The notes under the pieces were generated by a model. It saw only the letters and a list, made by a program, of their open reading frames with translations. It was not told the DNA's origin and made no database searches. Made by a program: the position numbers and the translations under genes. A stretch of DNA of 64,000 nt, from NCBI RefSeq assembly GCF_011067745.1, contig NZ_JAAMPJ010000007.1, forward strand, positions 478,601-542,600. Direction: 5' to 3'. The stretch comes from Lentzea alba (GTDB taxonomy: Bacteria > Actinomycetota > Actinomycetes > Mycobacteriales > Pseudonocardiaceae). How positions within the stretch are numbered: position 1 is the stretch's first letter; every line of letters starts with the position of its first letter. Of this stretch, positions 23,945 to 32,774 are shown piece after piece.

Positions 23945-26845
23945 TTGCGCGTCCAGGTTCTCGGCCCGGTGCGGGCCTGGCACGACGGGCGGGAGATCGA
24001 ACTCGGTCCGGTGGGGAGGCGCGCGGTGCTCGGCCTGCTCGCCCTGTCCGGCGGGCGGGTGGTGCCGCGGGCGGACCTGGTCGACGCGCTGTGGGGCGAG
24101 AATCCGCCGCCCAGTGCCGCCAACGTGATCCAGACGCACGTCAAGCACCTGCGCCGGCTGTTCGATCCCGAGCGGCACAGATATGAGCGCAGCACCAGCA
24201 TTCCGTTCGTCGGCGGTGGTTATGCGTTGCGCCTCCCGGACGACGAGGTCGACGTGGACCGGTTCCGCGACCTCGTGTCGGCGGCCGGTAGGACGAGCGA
24301 CGCGGAGGAGGTCGCTGGTCTGCTCGGCGCAGCGCTCGGTTTGTGGCAGGGGCGGCCGTTCGCCGACCACCCCGGACTGACCGGGCACGCGAAGGTCGTC
24401 GCGTTGCTGAGCGAACGGCGCAACGCGTTGCTCGCCTTCGCCGAGACGATGATCGGGCTGGGCCGGGCGGTGGAGTTGTTGCCACTGCTGGTGGAGCACG
24501 CGGCCGACTACCCGTTGGACGAAGCGGTACAGGCGTTTCTCGTACGCGCCTATGCGGCGGCTGGCCGACGGGCTGACGCGTTCGCCGTCTACGACAGCGC
24601 TAGGCGGGTGCTGCGGGAAGAACTCGCGATCGGTCCCGGAGCGGAACTCGTTGGTGCGCATGCAACGTTGCTCGACGAACCACCACCGGCGGCGGCCAGG
24701 CCTCATCGAGCCGGTCCGGTGCCGGCCCAGCTGCCTGCCAATGCACCCGGTTTCCTGGGCCGTGCCACGGAACTGGCCGTTCTCGACGGGTTGCTCGTCG
24801 AACGCGACCCGACGGCGACGCCGGTGATCGCGGTGTGCGGGACGGCCGGTGTGGGCAAGACGGCCCTGGCTGTCCATTGGGGACACCGGTTGCGCTCCGG
24901 GTTCCCGGACGGCCAGCTGTACGTGAACCTGCGCGGTTACGAGGCCGGGAAGCCGCTGGCCACCGCGGACGTGCTGGGCGGGTTCCTGGAGGCCCTGGGG
25001 GTCGCCGGGGCCACGATCCCGGTCGACGTGGACGCGCGGGCGGCCCGGTACCGGACCGAGGTGGCCGACCGGCGACTGTTGATCGTGCTGGACAACGCGG
25101 CGTCGGTCGAGCAGGTGCGGCTGCTGCTGCCCGGTGCGCCGTCGTGCGTGGTCGTGGTGACGAGCCGGGACAGCCTGGCGAGCCTGGTCGCGGTGCACGG
25201 CGCGCGGCGGCTGGACCTCAAGCCGTTGCGGCGGGGTGACGCGATCACACTGCTGCGCAAGCTGATCGGTGACCGGATGCGAGCCGAACCCGCCGCCGTG
25301 GCCGAGCTCGCCGAACAGTGCGTGTTCCTGCCGTTGCCGTTGCGGGTGGCCGCAGAGCTCGTGGTCAGCCGGCCGGAGACCGCGCTGGCCGAGCTGGTCG
25401 AGGAGCTCGGCGACCGGCAACGGCGGCTGCGGCTGCTCGACGGCGGCGGTGACGACCGGGCGGCGGTGCGCGAGGTGATTTCCTGGTCCTACAAGCACCT
25501 TCCGGCGCAGGCCGCGCGGCTGTTCCGGCTGCTGGGCGTGCATCCCGGCCGCGACTTCGACCTGGCCTGCGCCGCCGCGCTCGCCGACCTCGACCCCGAC
25601 ACCGCGGGCCGGCTGCTGGACGTGCTCGTCCGGGCGCACCTGGTCGACCGCGGGCCGACCGGGCGGTGCGGAATGCACGACCTGCTCCGCGCCTACGCCG
25701 TCGACCTGGTGCAGGGCGAGGCAGAGCGGTCCGCCGCGTTCGACCGGCTGCTGGACCACTACCTGACTTCCGCGGCCGCGGCGATGGACGCCGTCTACCC
25801 CACCGGCCGGGCGGCCGTGACCGCACCGGTGGCCGACCCGGCCCGGATGCGCGCGTGGCTCGACGCCGAACGGCTCAACCTGACCGACCTCTGCGCGTTC
25901 GCCGCCGGTCACGACCGTCCTGAGCAGGCGATGCGCCTGGCCGAGATGCTGTACCGCTACCTCGAAGCCGGGCACCACTCCGAGGCGCTCGTCGTGCACA
26001 CCAACGGTTTGCGCGCGGCACGCCTGGTCGGCGACCGCGAGGGCGAGGCACGGGCGTTGACGAACCTGGGCGCCGTGCACCGCCTGCTCGGCCGCTACGG
26101 CCCCGCGGCAGCCCGCCTGCGCCAGTCGCTGCGCCTGCACCGCGACCGCTCCGACCGGGCCGGCGAGGCACGCGCGTTGTCACACCTCGGCATCGTCGAG
26201 GACCGGCTCGGTGACGTCGACGCCTCCGTCGGCTACCTCCAGCAGGCGCTCACCCGGTATCGCGAACTGGGCGACCGGCACGGCACGGCCTCGGCGCTGA
26301 CCAACCTCGGCACCGTGCAGGGGCAGACGGGAGACCACGCTGGCGCCGCCGACACCCTGACCGCGGGCCGGAACCTGTTCCGCGAACTCGGCGACCGAGC
26401 CGGCGAGGCGACCGCCCTGACCAACCTGGCCGAGGCGTACACGTACCTGGGCCGCCACACCGCCGCCGCGGCACACCTGCACGAGGCGCTCGCCCACTTC
26501 CGCGACCTGGGTCACCGCTACGGGGAAGCCGCGGCACTGTCCACTTTGGGCCAGGTCCACGTCCACTTGGGCCACCCTGAGGAGGCGATCGGGCTGCACG
26601 AGGAGGCTCTGGAGATCTTCCGGGCGACCGGGCACCGGTACGGCGAGGCGAACACGCTGAACGGTCTGGCCGAGGCCCTGCGCGCGGCCGGCCGACCGGG
26701 AGCGGCTGCCGCCCATCGGGAGGCGTTGGCGATCGCGACCGAGACCGGCGACCAGGACGAGCAGTCCCGTGCGGCAGCTGGCATCGCGTTGTGCGGTGAG
26801 GACACGTCGGCTGGCCCGCGGGCAAGTTCTGCGTTCAGGTCCTAG
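23945..26845 (+). CDS. AfsR/SARP-type regulator 2: wHTH-BTAD-NB-ARC-TPR
   Basis: 966 residues. The TTG at 23945 was chosen because AGGGGAGG lies six bases upstream and the winged helix begins immediately (RVQVLGPVRAW). Domains: wHTH (1-95), BTAD (about 100-245), NB-ARC with P-loop GTAGVGKTAL (about 300) and Walker B LLIVLDN (about 383), then TPR repeats from about 690 to the end (repeated ALTNLG and EARALSHLGIV units), at least six of them. It is a paralogue of the regulator at 1346 with the same layout. Targets cannot be told from sequence; it is divergent from the secreted protein gene at 23247. Confidence 0.9.
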   Translation: MRVQVLGPVRAWHDGREIELGPVGRRAVLGLLALSGGRVVPRADLVDALWGENPPPSAANVIQTHVKHLRRLFDPERHRYERSTSIPFVGGGYALRLPDDEVDVDRFRDLVSAAGRTSDAEEVAGLLGAALGLWQGRPFADHPGLTGHAKVVALLSERRNALLAFAETMIGLGRAVELLPLLVEHAADYPLDEAVQAFLVRAYAAAGRRADAFAVYDSARRVLREELAIGPGAELVGAHATLLDEPPPAAARPHRAGPVPAQLPANAPGFLGRATELAVLDGLLVERDPTATPVIAVCGTAGVGKTALAVHWGHRLRSGFPDGQLYVNLRGYEAGKPLATADVLGGFLEALGVAGATIPVDVDARAARYRTEVADRRLLIVLDNAASVEQVRLLLPGAPSCVVVVTSRDSLASLVAVHGARRLDLKPLRRGDAITLLRKLIGDRMRAEPAAVAELAEQCVFLPLPLRVAAELVVSRPETALAELVEELGDRQRRLRLLDGGGDDRAAVREVISWSYKHLPAQAARLFRLLGVHPGRDFDLACAAALADLDPDTAGRLLDVLVRAHLVDRGPTGRCGMHDLLRAYAVDLVQGEAERSAAFDRLLDHYLTSAAAAMDAVYPTGRAAVTAPVADPARMRAWLDAERLNLTDLCAFAAGHDRPEQAMRLAEMLYRYLEAGHHSEALVVHTNGLRAARLVGDREGEARALTNLGAVHRLLGRYGPAAARLRQSLRLHRDRSDRAGEARALSHLGIVEDRLGDVDASVGYLQQALTRYRELGDRHGTASALTNLGTVQGQTGDHAGAADTLTAGRNLFRELGDRAGEATALTNLAEAYTYLGRHTAAAAHLHEALAHFRDLGHRYGEAAALSTLGQVHVHLGHPEEAIGLHEEALEIFRATGHRYGEANTLNGLAEALRAAGRPGAAAAHREALAIATETGDQDEQSRAAAGIALCGEDTSAGPRASSAFRS

Positions 26846-26893
26846 GCAGGCCGCCAGAAGTTGTGTCCGTTACCCCGCCAGACCAGTGCCCAC

Positions 26894-26932
26894 CCCTGCC
26901 CCGCCCTCATTTTCCCGGGCGGTTGGGCAGGG
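26894..26932. terminator. Hairpin between convergent genes, likely bidirectional terminator
   Basis: CCCTGCCC CGCCC pairs with GGGCG (TT bulge) GGGCAGGG: a 13-base-pair GC stem with a 10-base loop, located between the tail-to-tail regulator and helicase genes. No T-run follows, as is usual in GC-rich actinomycetes. Confidence 0.65.
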
Positions 26933-26993
26933 ACGAGGTGCTTCTCGGCGCCGACCGGCACGGAGGTTTCGGACAGCACTTCCGGCCAGGTAC

Positions 26994-29135
26994 TCAGAGG
27001 CCAAGGCGCTGCTGCTCGGCCTGCACCACTCGCTGCTCCACCGACACCGCGGAGTCCAGTGCGCTCGCGTGCGAGTGCTTCGTGTCGCTTTCGCGCGCGT
27101 AGTGGTCGAACAGCAGGGTCTTGTGGTCGCGGATCTCCTGCACCCGTGCGTCCACGCTGTCCTTGACCAGCAGCCGGTGCACGTGAACCTTGCGGACCTG
27201 GCCCATCCGGTGACAACGGGCGATCGCCTGGTCCTCGGTGCTCGGCTTCCACTGCGGTTCGGCGATGATCACCACGGACGCGGCCTGGATGTTGAGGCCC
27301 ACACCGCCCGCCTCGATCTGGGCCACCAGCACCGCGTGGTCCTCGCTCGCCGTGAACGCGTCCACCAGTTGCTGACGGCCCTGCGCCGACGTCGCGCCGG
27401 TCAGGGGACCGAAGACTTCGACGTGGTCCGCGACCGTTTCCAGCACGTCGTGGAAGTAGGAGAACACCACGACCTTCCAGCCGTTGTCCCGCGACTCCTC
27501 GATGATCTCCAGCAGCCGCTCCAGCTTCGCCGAGCCGCGGGGCGTGCCCGGTGCGAAGGCGGCGCGGCGCATCGCCATCAGGTTCCCCTCGCGCACCGCG
27601 TCGAGGTACGCACGCCGGTCCTGCTTGCCGAACTCGACCCAGTCCTCCATCTCCAGCAGCTCCGGCAACTCCCCCAGCACGTCCTCCTGGTTGCGCCGCA
27701 GGTACACCGGTGCGACGACGCGGCGGAAGGCCTTCGCTCCCACCACGGCGTCGACGGCGCCCGTGCGGGCCGCGACGCCCGGCTGGAGATAGCCGACCAG
27801 GTTGCGGAACTCCTCGACGCGGTTCTCCATCGGCGTGCCGGTGAGCAGCACTGCCCGCTCCGCGCGCTGCACGATCGTGTTGACCGCCTGGGAACGTTGC
27901 GTGTCCGGGTTCTTCACGTAGTGCGCCTCGTCGACCACGACCAGCGCCGGGCGGAACCTTTTCGGCAGCACCAGTTTCGGCAACGTGCCGAACGTCGTCA
28001 CGCCGACGCCGCCCTGCGCCAGCCACTCCCCGACCGCGCCGTCACGGCCCGCGCCGTGCATCCGGTGCGTCACGAGGTCGCTGTGCCTGGCGATCTCGTT
28101 GACCCAGTTGACGACGACGCTCGCCGGGCAGACCACCAGGAACCCGCGCCGCCCACCGGCGGCGAGGCTGGCCATCACCGCGATGGCCTCGATCGTCTTG
28201 CCCAGTCCCATTTCATCGCCGATGATGACGCGTTTGCGGGCCAGTGCGAACTTCGCTCCGAACACCTGGTAGCCGCGCAGCGACACCTTCAGCAGGCTGG
28301 TGTCCAGGGTGGTCGCATCGACCTCGTGCTCGATGTCGGCCGGGACGAAACCCTTGGCAGCACTGCGATCCGGCATCGCGTCCGCACCGGCGAGGTCGGC
28401 GAGGAGCGTGTTGTAGGCAGCCGCGTCGAGCTCGTAGTCGCGCCACAACGCGCGGTGATCCAGGTCCGGCACGCGCAGCTGCTTGCCCACCGCGCGCAAC
28501 GCCGCCACGTCGCGACTGGCCAGCAGGGCCTCGAGCCGGTCGAGCGCGTCGATGGCGGCCTGCCGGTTCTTCCGCAACGAGAAGAACATCCGCACCCGGC
28601 TCCAGGCACGGGACGCGGCGCGCACGTCGGCGTCGACCCTGCCCAGCACGTCTCCGAGCGGCTCGCGCAGCGGACCGACGAGCTGATTGGCCCTGCGCAG
28701 CTTGGACATCAGCTGCAGCAGCTCGGTCTGGGCGCGGTCTGGGCGGTCGGGGTTCAGCCGGACCGTCGTGTCGCGCGCGACGCCGTCGACGACGGCGCGG
28801 GCGACCCGCACGATCTGCTCGGCGGACTGCCGGCCGACTCCGGGCACGCCGTCGAGCTGTTCCGGGCGCGCCTCGGCGACGTCGGCGACGGTCCGGTACC
28901 CGGCGGCCTTCAGCTTGCTCAGCCGCAGGTTCGCCTTCGTGTCGCGGAGCTTGTCCACCGGCATGGCGCGAAGCTGGTCGGCCACCAGCGAGTTCCGGAC
29001 CTCCTGGTACTGCGCGGCGGCGAGCGCGAGCAGCCGATCCGGTTCCGCGCGCACCCCTGCCGCCTCGGCGCGGAACGCCTTCGCGGCGGCCAGCACCGCG
29101 CGAGCATGCCTACCGACCTTCGACGAGTCGTCCAC
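26994..29135 (-). CDS. SNF2-family DEAH helicase with helix-hairpin-helix segment
   Basis: About 713 residues from GTG 29135, which has AAGGA six bases upstream; earlier in-frame codons lie in the AT-rich upstream gap and are unlikely coding. An N-terminal region of about 330 residues contains a helix-hairpin-helix-like segment (LDGVPGVGRQSAEQIVR), a DNA-binding element. The C-terminal two-lobed motor has Walker A GDEMGLGKT, motif II DEAH, motif III LLTGTPMEN, and the helicase C motifs GVGLN and QAIARCHRMGQ. Such proteins are ATP-driven DNA translocases. The order, HhH first then motor, resembles stand-alone actinomycete SNF2 proteins; the role is unknown. Confidence 0.9.
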   Translation of the reverse strand: MDDSSKVGRHARAVLAAAKAFRAEAAGVRAEPDRLLALAAAQYQEVRNSLVADQLRAMPVDKLRDTKANLRLSKLKAAGYRTVADVAEARPEQLDGVPGVGRQSAEQIVRVARAVVDGVARDTTVRLNPDRPDRAQTELLQLMSKLRRANQLVGPLREPLGDVLGRVDADVRAASRAWSRVRMFFSLRKNRQAAIDALDRLEALLASRDVAALRAVGKQLRVPDLDHRALWRDYELDAAAYNTLLADLAGADAMPDRSAAKGFVPADIEHEVDATTLDTSLLKVSLRGYQVFGAKFALARKRVIIGDEMGLGKTIEAIAVMASLAAGGRRGFLVVCPASVVVNWVNEIARHSDLVTHRMHGAGRDGAVGEWLAQGGVGVTTFGTLPKLVLPKRFRPALVVVDEAHYVKNPDTQRSQAVNTIVQRAERAVLLTGTPMENRVEEFRNLVGYLQPGVAARTGAVDAVVGAKAFRRVVAPVYLRRNQEDVLGELPELLEMEDWVEFGKQDRRAYLDAVREGNLMAMRRAAFAPGTPRGSAKLERLLEIIEESRDNGWKVVVFSYFHDVLETVADHVEVFGPLTGATSAQGRQQLVDAFTASEDHAVLVAQIEAGGVGLNIQAASVVIIAEPQWKPSTEDQAIARCHRMGQVRKVHVHRLLVKDSVDARVQEIRDHKTLLFDHYARESDTKHSHASALDSAVSVEQRVVQAEQQRLGL

Positions 29136-29440
29136 CCGTGTCCTTCCGTCAGGCGGCCAGAGGTTACCTCGACAGAGATCATTTTGTCGATCAACGGAAT
29201 GCAACTCGTTCCCGAGATACCACCACGAAAAGAAACGCAAGCACCGATCTAAATCGTGAACTTCATCCAGCACACTGCCGATTCGACGATTTCGCTGTCG
29301 AATGCCGTTCGACAACGTCGCAGGTCAAACCCCATACGCTAAAACATTTAGCACTTGAACACACGGGGAGAATCTGGCAGCTTCACAAGGACGGATGTTA
29401 ACGCTAACACTCCGCGGCCCGACTTCGAAGGAGAATCATC
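29136..29440. other. AT-rich divergent intergenic region
   Basis: This gap separates the divergent helicase and GH62 genes and is much richer in A/T than its surroundings. It contains an inverted repeat ATTCGAC-N9-GTCGAAT at 29281-29303 and the LacI-type operator at 29396. No gene is seen. Confidence 0.6.
29396..29409. promoter_or_regulatory. LacI-type operator upstream of the GH62 gene
   Basis: TGTTAACGCTAACA is a near-perfect palindrome of the LacI-family type, with a central CG, 31 bases before the GTG start of the arabinofuranosidase gene. LacI repressors with such sites control plant-polysaccharide genes in actinomycetes. No LacI gene lies in the window. Confidence 0.6.
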
Positions 29441-30940
29441 GTGGATTCGATGGGCCAAGTCCCGCCGAGCAGACCACGCCGGTCGGCGCGCCGTCGTCGG
29501 GCGTCCGCGCTGAGCACTGTGCTCGCGACCGTCCTCGCGGCCGCCGCGGTGGTCGCGATCGACACCGGTGCGGCGTCGGCGGCGACCGTCGACACCAACG
29601 CGTGGTACGTGTTGGTCAATCGCAACAGCGGCAAGGCGATGGACGTCGCGGGCGCTTCCTCCGCCGACGGCGCGGTGGTCCAGCAGTGGTCCCGTCACGA
29701 CGGCGCCAACCAGCAGTGGCAGTTCGTGGATTCCGGCGGCGGCTACTACCGCTTGAAGTCCAAGGGTTCCGGCAAGGTCGTCGACGTGAACAACTGGTCG
29801 ACCGCCGACGGCGGGAAGATCCAGCAGTGGACCGATCTCAACGGCACCAACCAGCAGTTCCGGCTCGCCGACTCCGACGGCGGCCACGTCAGGCTGATCA
29901 ACCGCAACAGCGGCAAGGCCGCCGAGGTGACCGGCCAGTCGACCGCGGACGGGGCGGCCGTCGTGCAGTACAGCGATCGCAACGGCTCCAACCAGCAGTG
30001 GCAACTCGTCCGCGTCGGTGACACCGGCGGTTCCTGCCGGCTCCCGTCGACCTACCGCTGGTCGTCGACCGGCGTGCTGGCGAACCCGAAGGCGGGCTGG
30101 GTCTCGCTCAAGGACTTCAGCACCGTCGTCCACAACGGCAAGCACCTGGTGTACGGCTCGACGGTCGACTCGGCCGGGCAGAACTACGGCTCGATGAACT
30201 TCGGACCGTTCACCAACTGGTCGGACATGGCCTCCGCCCCGCAGAACACGATGAACATCGGCACCGTCGCGCCCACGTTGCTCTACTTCGCGCCGAAGAA
30301 CATCTGGGTGCTCGCCTACCAGTGGGGCCCGACCACGTTCAGCTACCGCACCAGCAGCGACCCCACCAACGCCAACGGGTGGTCGTCCCCGCAACCGCTC
30401 TTCACCGGCAACATCCCCGGCGGCGGCGCGCTCGACCAGACGCTCATCGCCGACGGCACGAACATGTACATGTTCTTCGCCGGTGACAACGGCAACATCT
30501 ACCGCGCCAGCATGCCGATCGGGAACTTCCCGGGCAACTTCGGCACGTCGTACACGACGATCATGACCGACACGAGGGAGAGGCTGTTCGAGGCGGTCGA
30601 GGTCTACAAGGTCAAGGACCAGAACCAGTACCTCATGCTCGTCGAGGCCATGGGCGCGAACGGACGCTACTTCCGCTCGTTCACCTCCCCCACCCTCAAC
30701 GGCTCCTGGACCCCGCAGGCCGACACCGAGAGCAACCCGTTCGCCGGCAAGGCGAACAGCGGCGCCACCTGGACCAACGACATCAGCCACGGCGACCTGG
30801 TGCGCACCAACCCCGACCAGACCAAGACCATCGACCCCTGCAACCTCCAGCTCCTCTACCAGGGACGCAGCCCCAGCTCGAACGGGCTCCCGTACAACTC
30901 GCTGCCCTGGCGGCCGGCAGTGCTGACCCTGCAGCGCTGA
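29441..30940 (+). CDS. Secreted GH62 alpha-L-arabinofuranosidase with ricin-type CBM13
   Basis: 499 residues; the GTG start has AAGGAG seven bases upstream. A long basic signal peptide (SARRRRASALSTVLATVL, cleavage near ASAATVD) is followed by a ricin-B/CBM13 domain (about 50-190) with three QxW-type repeats (NQQWQF, NQQFRL, NQQWQL). After a short linker comes a GH62 catalytic domain (about 195-499): YRWSSTGVLANPKAGWVSLKDFS, with the conserved Asp, then GPFTNWSDMA and HGDLVRTNPDQTKTIDP. The enzyme removes arabinose side chains from arabinoxylan outside the cell; the CBM13 gives it a hold on the polysaccharide. A LacI-type operator precedes it and a strong hairpin follows. Confidence 0.9.
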   Translation: MDSMGQVPPSRPRRSARRRRASALSTVLATVLAAAAVVAIDTGAASAATVDTNAWYVLVNRNSGKAMDVAGASSADGAVVQQWSRHDGANQQWQFVDSGGGYYRLKSKGSGKVVDVNNWSTADGGKIQQWTDLNGTNQQFRLADSDGGHVRLINRNSGKAAEVTGQSTADGAAVVQYSDRNGSNQQWQLVRVGDTGGSCRLPSTYRWSSTGVLANPKAGWVSLKDFSTVVHNGKHLVYGSTVDSAGQNYGSMNFGPFTNWSDMASAPQNTMNIGTVAPTLLYFAPKNIWVLAYQWGPTTFSYRTSSDPTNANGWSSPQPLFTGNIPGGGALDQTLIADGTNMYMFFAGDNGNIYRASMPIGNFPGNFGTSYTTIMTDTRERLFEAVEVYKVKDQNQYLMLVEAMGANGRYFRSFTSPTLNGSWTPQADTESNPFAGKANSGATWTNDISHGDLVRTNPDQTKTIDPCNLQLLYQGRSPSSNGLPYNSLPWRPAVLTLQR

Positions 30941-30968
30941 TCACCTGACACAGGGCCGTCTTCGGCCT

Positions 30969-31008
30969 GGCCGGCGCCCTCACCGCTCATCGGGTGAGGG
31001 CGCCGGCC
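30969..31008. terminator. Perfect 16-base-pair hairpin after the GH62 gene
   Basis: GGCCGGCGCCCTCACC and its exact inverse flank an 8-base loop, starting 29 bases after the GH62 stop codon. It is a strong intrinsic-terminator-like structure, and its right arm overlaps the 3' end of the DJ-1 fragment read on the other strand. Confidence 0.8.
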
Positions 31009-31169
31009 TGGGTGAAGGGGTCCCACCCCGGATCGGTGTGCACGTCGAGTTCGAGGTAGTCGGCGACTTCCTCGGCGACTTCGGCGCCGTGCAGGTGCCG
31101 GATCAGGGCCGCCGTCATGTCCATTCCCGCGGCCACGCCGGAGGAGGTCCACCGGTTGCGGTCTTCCAC
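30987..31169 (-). pseudogene. C-terminal fragment of a DJ-1/PfpI-family gene
   Basis: On the reverse strand about 60 codons read NRWTSSGVAAGMDMTAALI, then a Leu-rich helix and VHTDPGWDPFTQAG. This is the last third of DJ-1/PfpI proteins (the T-S-x-G-V-x-x-G-x-D block after the catalytic Cys region, and the usual P-F-x-x-G end). The first two thirds, with the nucleophile Cys, are absent. The break is directly at 31170, where a CopC fragment begins on the other strand. Confidence 0.7.
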
Positions 31170-31171
31170 CC

Positions 31172-31500
31172 GTGAGCGGCCCGGACGGTACGAAGTGGAC
31201 GGTCGGTGCGGCCGCCGTCGCCGGTGCCGTCGTCACCGCTCCGGTGACCGCGACCGGTCCGGCCGGCACGTACACCATCACCTGGAAAGTCGTCTCCGGC
31301 GACGGCGACCCGGTCAGCGGCACGATCGACTTCTCCCTCAGCGCGCCCGCAACCACAACCACAACCACGACCACGACCACCACCGTGCCGACGACCACGG
31401 TCGTCGCCGCCACTTCCAGTGCCGCACCTGCCGCTCAGGCCGAGAGCGACAACGGTGGCGTGCCGATCTGGGTCACCCTCGCGCCAGCCTCGCGAGGCCA
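31172..31500 (+). pseudogene. Fragment of a CopC-domain protein gene
   Basis: About 105 codons encode the C-terminal half of a CopC copper-resistance domain: VTATGPAGTYTITWKVVSGDGDPVSGTIDF, which fits the G-x-Y-x-V-x-W-x-V-x-S-x-D-G-x-P-x-x-G pattern. A Thr-run linker and the beginning of what would be the membrane segment follow (GGVPIWVTLA). The N-terminal half with the His copper ligand is missing and the membrane anchor is cut off. It abuts the DJ-1 fragment head to head. Confidence 0.65.
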
Positions 31501-31503
31501 AGC

Positions 31504-31570
31504 GGTGGTAAATTGGTGGTATCCGAATCGCCTCACGGGTGGTAAGGTCGGTGTCCGTCGGTAAGGTCGC
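31504..31570. promoter_or_regulatory. Repeated GGTGGTAA/GGTAAGGTCG boxes before the antitoxin gene
   Basis: GGTGGTAAA, GGTGGTATC, GGTGGTAAGGTCG and TCGGTAAGGTCG lie within about 65 bases upstream of the antitoxin start (31586), with two identical GGTAAGGTCG units 19 bases apart. Regularly spaced repeats in this position fit binding sites for an autoregulating antitoxin. Confidence 0.5.
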
Positions 31571-31585
31571 AGGTGAGGAGCCTCC

Positions 31586-31972
31586 ATGTCGTCCACCCGT
31601 TTGTTGTGGGCCGAGGCTCACCGCGTCACCATCCGGCTCAACATCCACGAGATCGTCAGCCAGCTCAACGCCCACCTCGGCGCCACGCTGGTGGCGACGT
31701 TGGCCGGCGTGAGCGACCGGAAGCTGCCGTACCGGTGGGCCAAGCCCGACGGCCCCGTACCGGGAGATTCGGCGCTGCAGCGGTTGCAGACGGCCCACCG
31801 GATCTGGCACGTCCTCAGCACGAACGAGCCTGAGCAGGTCGTGCGCGCGTGGTTCATCGGCGCGAACCCGTTGCTCGACGAGACGCCGCCGGTGATGGCG
31901 TTGCGCGAGGGCGATCTGCGCGGCACGGCCAAGGCCGCCGAGTCCTTCATCGACGGCACCTGGCACGGGTGA
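31586..31972 (+). CDS. MbcA/ParS/Xre-type antitoxin of a RES toxin system
   Basis: 128 residues from an ATG with a GGAG site. The middle and end match the MbcA/ParS/Xre antitoxin pattern: IHEIVSQLNAHLGATLVATL, AGVSDRKLPYRWAKPDG, and the C-terminal toxin-binding part ARAWFIGANPLLDET-like (here VRAWFIGANPLLDE) with ALREGD. The first half is a DNA-binding region, and the last 60 residues normally plug the active site of a RES-domain toxin. The RES gene lies four bases away but on the opposite strand, tail to tail, which is not the usual operon order. Confidence 0.85.
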   Translation: MSSTRLLWAEAHRVTIRLNIHEIVSQLNAHLGATLVATLAGVSDRKLPYRWAKPDGPVPGDSALQRLQTAHRIWHVLSTNEPEQVVRAWFIGANPLLDETPPVMALREGDLRGTAKAAESFIDGTWHG

Positions 31973-31976
31973 GTTC

Positions 31977-32774
31977 TCACCAGACCTTCAGGCCCAGTTG
32001 GTTCGCGGCCCAGATCAGCTGACGATCATTCGCGTCGACGGGGAGTGTCACCCCTCGCCACGCATAGCGCCTCACGGCCTGCTCGATTCCCTCGCCGTGC
32101 TTCACGGGCACCCACACCGCCCAGCAGGCGAGGTTGGCACCGTGCTTCGAGAGGTAGCGCAGGCCACGCGGACGGGACCCGTTCGCCAACTTCCGCGTGG
32201 CCAGCCAGGCAGCGGCCGCGCACGTCAGCTGGCGCCCGCTGCCCAACAGGTCCGACAGGTCGATCCGGTTCGAGCAGTAGCGCGTCGGCGACCAGTCGCG
32301 CACGAACCGCCTCAGCACGCCGAGGTTCTCCGCTTCCCCCAAGTCCACGCAGTAGTCGTCGTTCTCCAGCACGACCTCGGCCAACCGGCGTGCCTCGCGC
32401 CATTCAGCAGGCACATGGCCCGGCGACATGTGGAACATCGTGTTCCAGTCAGCCGCCACCGGGTCGTCGTTCTCGTCGAGATCCGGGAAGATCTTGTGCA
32501 GCGCCAGCGCGTCGGTTCGCAACTCCGCGTAGGCCAGCGATTCCACGTAAGCGGCGCGTGGTTCGGCCGCACCGTACAAGGTGGCATGCCCGGTAACGTC
32601 GAATCTTCCCCATGACTTGTCCGCTTCACCGGACCTCATCGGCGGATTGAGCGGCGATCCATATCTCTTGTTGAACACCCGCCACAGCCTCGTTCTGGCT
32701 GCTGGAACGAGAACGAGACCGGTGTCAGGGCAGCGCCACCGGCCACCTGGCAGGCCTATGAGCTCTGCAGTCAC
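31977..32774 (-). CDS. RES-domain toxin (NAD+-degrading)
   Basis: 265 residues from a GTG with a GGAGGAAG site. The RES features are present: an Arg-start region RLWRVFNKRYGSPLNPP, GRFDVTGHATLYGAAEPRAAYVESLAYAELR with the G-x-x-x-L-Y and A-x-x-E elements (an Arg, a Tyr and a Glu form the active site in the family), and a later Ser/Asn-rich region. RES toxins such as MbcT break down NAD+ and stop growth. The protein is longer than a minimal RES domain, with an extra C-terminal part (AVWVPVKHGEGIEQAVRRYAW). Its antitoxin is the convergent neighbour. Confidence 0.75.
   Translation of the reverse strand: MTAELIGLPGGRWRCPDTGLVLVPAARTRLWRVFNKRYGSPLNPPMRSGEADKSWGRFDVTGHATLYGAAEPRAAYVESLAYAELRTDALALHKIFPDLDENDDPVAADWNTMFHMSPGHVPAEWREARRLAEVVLENDDYCVDLGEAENLGVLRRFVRDWSPTRYCSNRIDLSDLLGSGRQLTCAAAAWLATRKLANGSRPRGLRYLSKHGANLACWAVWVPVKHGEGIEQAVRRYAWRGVTLPVDANDRQLIWAANQLGLKVW

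Noticed and set aside
23774..26140. Reverse-strand open frame of 788 codons across the second BTAD gene
   Set aside because: Low-complexity translation without motifs; shadow of the forward gene.
31350..31385. ACC/ACA microsatellite-like tract
   Set aside because: It encodes the Thr linker of the CopC fragment; not an independent repeat.
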